64,000 nucleotides of DNA, taken from Chlamydiae bacterium RIFCSPLOWO2_12_FULL_49_12 (GTDB lineage: Bacteria > Chlamydiota > Chlamydiia > Chlamydiales > Rhabdochlamydiaceae). Every line of letters starts with the position of its first letter. Positions within the stretch are counted from its first letter, which is position 1. This document shows positions 61,448-64,000 of the stretch, one piece after another. Position numbers and translations under genes: made by a program. The DNA lies in contig MGME01000019.1 in NCBI GenBank assembly GCA_001796315.1, forward strand, positions 21,798-85,797. Reading direction: 5' to 3'. The notes below the pieces were generated by a model that saw nothing but the letters and a program-made list of their open reading frames with translations, was not told the DNA's origin and did not search any database.

Positions 61448-62428
61448 TTAGCACATGCCGGCTTTGCCGAATCTGCGCAAAAAGTAGTCCCGGATTCCTT
61501 TCAGAGAGGCGCGGATCTGTTGCAGTTTCCGGAGTCGAGCGGGTTGAGCGTATCCTGGCCGCACGAGGCGCGATAGGAAGACGTGAAGGTTTTTGAGAAG
61601 CAGCAATTTATAAAGGCGGACCAGTTCCGGAAGGATCACCCGAACGTAAAGAGCCGCTCTCGGTCCCAATGCGACATTGCGCTCAATAAAGAGCAGGCGA
61701 TTTCTCCACCAATAGTAGCGGCTTTGGGGCTTTCCTCCGACAAAAGAGGCGGAGACCTTGTGGCGGAGAAGGGCCTCTTTGCAAATAGAGAGGAGAAAGC
61801 CCGCTCTTTTGGCGCGCAGGCAAAAATCGGCCTCTTCCCAAAGAAGAAAAAAGCGCGCATCGAAAAGCCCGATCTTTTCGACGACATCCCGTCGGATCAT
61901 GAGCGAGCAGCCGCAGGCGTAGTCCAACTCCGGAAGGCGTGAAAAGAGCTCTTCGTGAAAGGGAGCTCCTTTTCCGATCAGATCAAATTGCGCTTTTTTA
62001 GCATTCCACCTTCCTCCCAAATGATCTAATGTGAGGCTTTTTTGATCGAAAAGAAAGGGAACAGCGCCCGAGAGGGAACTGTTTGGGTGTGTTTGAAAAT
62101 GGGCGGAGAAGGCAGAGAGGATGCCGGGCTCGACTACAGTGTCGTTATTGAGAAGGAAGATCCAGTCGGCCCCTTCTTTTAGGGCAAATTCAGCTCCGAT
62201 GTTGTTGCCCTCGGCAAAGCCGAGGTTTTCTTGATTCTTTAGAAGCGCGACGGCGGGGTAGGCGCTTTCGATGGCATCTATCGAGCCGTCGCTCGATCCG
62301 TTGTCGACAACCACGATTCTAAAGGGCGCATAAAAGACGCTTTGCAAAGAGGCGAGACAGGCAAGGGTGTCGTCTTTTCCATTCCAGTTTAAGATGATGA
62401 TGAAGATGAGGGGCGCATTAGCGGGCAT
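61448..62428 (-). CDS. Glycosyltransferase family 2 (rhamnosyltransferase-like)
   Basis: 326 aa from the ATG at 62428 (MPANAPLIFIIILNWNGKDD). GT-A motifs are VVVDNGSSDGSIDAI, FLLNNDTVVEPG (D-x-D-type site NND), GCSLMIRRDVVEKIGLFD and WEEADFCLRAKRAG. The ILNWNGxxDT start is typical of rhamnosyl- and related transferases, which fits the dTDP-rhamnose genes at 44.6-47 kb. The C-terminal 60 residues are basic and may bind the membrane. It overlaps the GT9 gene by 11 bp. Confidence 0.88.
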   Translation of the reverse strand: MPANAPLIFIIILNWNGKDDTLACLASLQSVFYAPFRIVVVDNGSSDGSIDAIESAYPAVALLKNQENLGFAEGNNIGAEFALKEGADWIFLLNNDTVVEPGILSAFSAHFQTHPNSSLSGAVPFLFDQKSLTLDHLGGRWNAKKAQFDLIGKGAPFHEELFSRLPELDYACGCSLMIRRDVVEKIGLFDARFFLLWEEADFCLRAKRAGFLLSICKEALLRHKVSASFVGGKPQSRYYWWRNRLLFIERNVALGPRAALYVRVILPELVRLYKLLLLKNLHVFLSRLVRPGYAQPARLRKLQQIRASLKGIRDYFLRRFGKAGMC

Positions 62429-63482
62429 AGAGCTCAAGCGCCTCATTGACAATGGTTTGAAATGGAATCTGCAAAAGACAGAAGGGCTCTTGGCACTTTT
62501 TTTTCAGACAGGGGAAGCAGGTGGCGGGCCTGTAGAGCACGCGCGAGCGCGGGGCGTGGTAGGGGCCGCACCGCTTGGGATCGGTGGGTGAAAAGAGGGC
62601 AAGGGTGGGGGTTTTTGCCGCGACGGCGAGGTGCATGGGGCCCGTGTCGTTCGTGATAAAGAGCGCAAAGCGGCTAAGCAGAGCGGAGAAAACGGAAATG
62701 GGGAGCGTTAAAGGGATCGCTCCCTCGATTTGAGAGCTGACGGTTTCGATTAAGGAGCGCTCGCTTAGACTCCCCGTGACGAAGATCTGGCACCCCAGGC
62801 GCTCTTTGAGCTCTTGTCCCAGGCGGACGAAGAGAGCGGGAGGGAGCCGTTTGAAGCGGTCTTTGGCTCCCGGGGGGAGGCCGACGAGCGGCAAAAAGGA
62901 GGGGATGCGGTGGCTTTCGAGGAAGCCCTCCGCCCGCTTTTCATCCTCTTTGTCCCAGGCCATTTCCAAAGAGAGCGAAGAGAGCGTTGCTCCTGCGCGC
63001 TGCACAAGAGAGAGGCGTCTTGCGATTTCGTGCTCTTCTTTCTGTTCTAAAGCGGCTGTCAGGAGCGCATCGAGTCCCTTGCTGCATCCCTTTGTTCCGA
63101 TGATGTCAGGAATAAAGAGAAAAGCACAGAGGGGAAGGGCAAGACGCTGGGAGGCGTGAAAGAGCAGCGCCGTCTCTATCTTTTTTGTGCGCAGGCGGAA
63201 AAAGACCTTTAAAAAAGAAAGAGACGAGTTCTTCACCACAAAGAGCTCGTCGATGTGCGGGTTTTTTTTGAGAACTTCGCATCCAACGGGACTTGTCAAG
63301 ACGGCAAGGTAGCTTTTGGGAAAGCTCTCCCTTAAGCACCGGATGGCAGGAGTCGCCCAGAGAGTATCTCCCAAGCCCGTTGTCGAGACGACAAGGAAGC
63401 TTTTCTCGGCGGGGTAGAGGACTCTTTTTTTTCTAAAGCGGTTGAAGAGAGAGAGCGCGTTGATAATGAACCGGTTTTTCAC
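62418..63482 (-). CDS. Glycosyltransferase family 9 (heptosyltransferase-like)
   Basis: 354 aa. The N-domain reads FLVVSTTGLGDTLWATPAIR, and the C-domain has LFITNDTGPMHLAVAAKTPT followed by ALFSPTDPKRCGPYH. The Cys cluster C-FPC-x4-C near residue 325 is as in WaaF-type enzymes. It is a third GT9 in the window. It starts next to the end of the SthA-like gene. Confidence 0.9.
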   Translation of the reverse strand: MKNRFIINALSLFNRFRKKRVLYPAEKSFLVVSTTGLGDTLWATPAIRCLRESFPKSYLAVLTSPVGCEVLKKNPHIDELFVVKNSSLSFLKVFFRLRTKKIETALLFHASQRLALPLCAFLFIPDIIGTKGCSKGLDALLTAALEQKEEHEIARRLSLVQRAGATLSSLSLEMAWDKEDEKRAEGFLESHRIPSFLPLVGLPPGAKDRFKRLPPALFVRLGQELKERLGCQIFVTGSLSERSLIETVSSQIEGAIPLTLPISVFSALLSRFALFITNDTGPMHLAVAAKTPTLALFSPTDPKRCGPYHAPRSRVLYRPATCFPCLKKKCQEPFCLLQIPFQTIVNEALELYAR

Positions 63483-63483
63483 C

Positions 63484-64000
63484 TCACCGCCTGAGTCCGT
63501 TTTTTATGCCGTCGAGAGCCGCCAGTTTGTAGAGATGGTGAAGCGAGGGGTAGGTAAAGAGGTCTTCGGCGACGTGGTCTAGTTTTTTTTGGTTTTCCAA
63601 GAGCGCAACGCCGTAATGGATCAGTTCTGAGGCCAGAGGCCCGATGATGTGGATCCCCAGGACGCCCAGAGTGGAGCGGTTGAAGACGATCTTTAAAAAC
63701 CCCCTCGCTTCTTCCATGAGTTTGCTGCGTGTCGCTTCGTCATATCTGGCAATTCCCGTCGAGTAGTCGATGTTCTCTTTTTGAGCCTCCTCTTCGGAGA
63801 GACCGACGAGCGCGATTTCGGGAGCAGTGAAGAGCGCGTAGGGGAAGGCTTTGGGAAGGTGCGGGGCGCGGTTTTTTCTAAAGATGTGCGAGACGGCGGC
63901 AGCTCCCTGGTCTCGGTTCGTTCCGGCAAGAGAGGCAAAGCCGATCACATCGCCTACGGCATAGATGTGCGCTATATTGGAGCGATAGGCGGCGTCTACG
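63484..64000 (-). CDS. SthA-like pyridine nucleotide-disulfide oxidoreductase (partial, 5' end outside window)
   Basis: Only the C-terminal 172 codons are present; the frame is open to the window edge. HIYAVGDVIGFASLAGTNRD is the FAD-binding motif, and the dimerisation domain has KAFPYALFTAPEIALVGLSE and GIHIIGPLASELIHYG. The end (LFTYPSLHHLYKLAALDGIK) resembles soluble transhydrogenase SthA more than lipoamide dehydrogenase, as the usual H-P-T-x-S-E is replaced by Y-P-S-L-H-H. It could transfer electrons between NADPH and NAD+. Confidence 0.85.
   Translation of the reverse strand, partial: VDAAYRSNIAHIYAVGDVIGFASLAGTNRDQGAAAVSHIFRKNRAPHLPKAFPYALFTAPEIALVGLSEEEAQKENIDYSTGIARYDEATRSKLMEEARGFLKIVFNRSTLGVLGIHIIGPLASELIHYGVALLENQKKLDHVAEDLFTYPSLHHLYKLAALDGIKNGLRR

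Overview
The window comes from a member of the phylum Chlamydiota, most likely an environmental (Parachlamydiales-like) lineage and not Chlamydiaceae. The evidence is a chlamydial-type type III secretion block (sctJ - CT560-like gene - sctL - sctR - sctS - sctT), a major-outer-membrane-protein-like porin, a very large PBP2 (1114 aa) next to rpsB-tsf-frr, a diverged McsA/McsB pair, a UDP-sugar pyrophosphorylase next to gpsA, and several very large lineage-style hypothetical proteins. The genome is compact, with many 4-30 bp gene overlaps, and has roughly balanced GC. Unlike Chlamydiaceae it carries a large surface-polysaccharide repertoire and [FeFe]-hydrogenase maturases. No species is claimed.

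Layout. 1-2541: 5' part of a giant unrecognised protein with internal repeats. 2.6-7.5 kb: nth, mnmE, a Sel1-repeat protein, ruvA, ruvC (all minus). 7.6-13.2 kb: two GT9-type glycosyltransferases, a UDP-sugar pyrophosphorylase, gpsA and the NAD(P)HX repair enzyme (plus). 13.1-16.6 kb: eukaryotic-like proteins (ankyrin-like repeats, a GNAT-ASCH fusion, WD40). 16.7-18.1 kb: a probably acquired AAA/DUF4143 ATPase followed by a 164-bp near-perfect palindrome. 18.0-20.6 kb: UDP-glucuronate 4-epimerase, an SLBB lipoprotein and UDP-xylose synthase. 20.6-27.6 kb: PBP2, tRNA-Gly, rpsB-tsf-frr (no pyrH) and a PRPP synthetase with an N-terminal export-like signal. 27.6-30.3 kb: tRNA-Glu, tRNA-Lys, then a small accessory island (decayed tyrosine integrase, YhcG/DUF1016-type PD-(D/E)XK nuclease and an unknown partner) bounded by a 16-bp direct repeat. 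30.5-33.4 kb: an atypical Ser/Thr kinase and a cytidylyltransferase-SDR fusion resembling CDP-ribitol synthases. 33.5-39.5 kb: tRNA-Thr, a 1306-aa unknown protein, mcsA-mcsB. 39.7-41.6 kb: a signal-peptide YVTN beta-propeller coupled to a frameshifted beta-barrel gene. 41.9-47.8 kb: GT4, O-antigen ligase-like protein, rfbC-rfbD-rfbB-kdsB. 47.8-52.5 kb: sufBCDS. 52.5-55.1 kb: hydG and a HypC-HydE fusion. 55.4-56.5 kb: MOMP-like porin. 57-61.3 kb: T3SS operon. 61.4-64 kb: GT2, GT9 and the 3' part of an SthA-like flavoprotein.

How the genes fit together. Nucleotide sugars (UDP-GalA, UDP-Xyl, dTDP-Rha, CMP-Kdo, probably CDP-ribitol) plus glycosyltransferases, an SLBB export-type lipoprotein and a ligase suggest a complex cell-surface glycan. 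Suf provides Fe-S clusters; the adjacent HydG and HypC-HydE need such clusters and imply anaerobic H2 chemistry, although hydA and hydF are not in this window. T3SS plus eukaryotic-like repeat proteins and a kinase fit an intracellular life style. A dispersed palindromic repeat family (five copies here) carries hairpins and, in some copies, the ribosome-binding site and start codon of the neighbouring gene.
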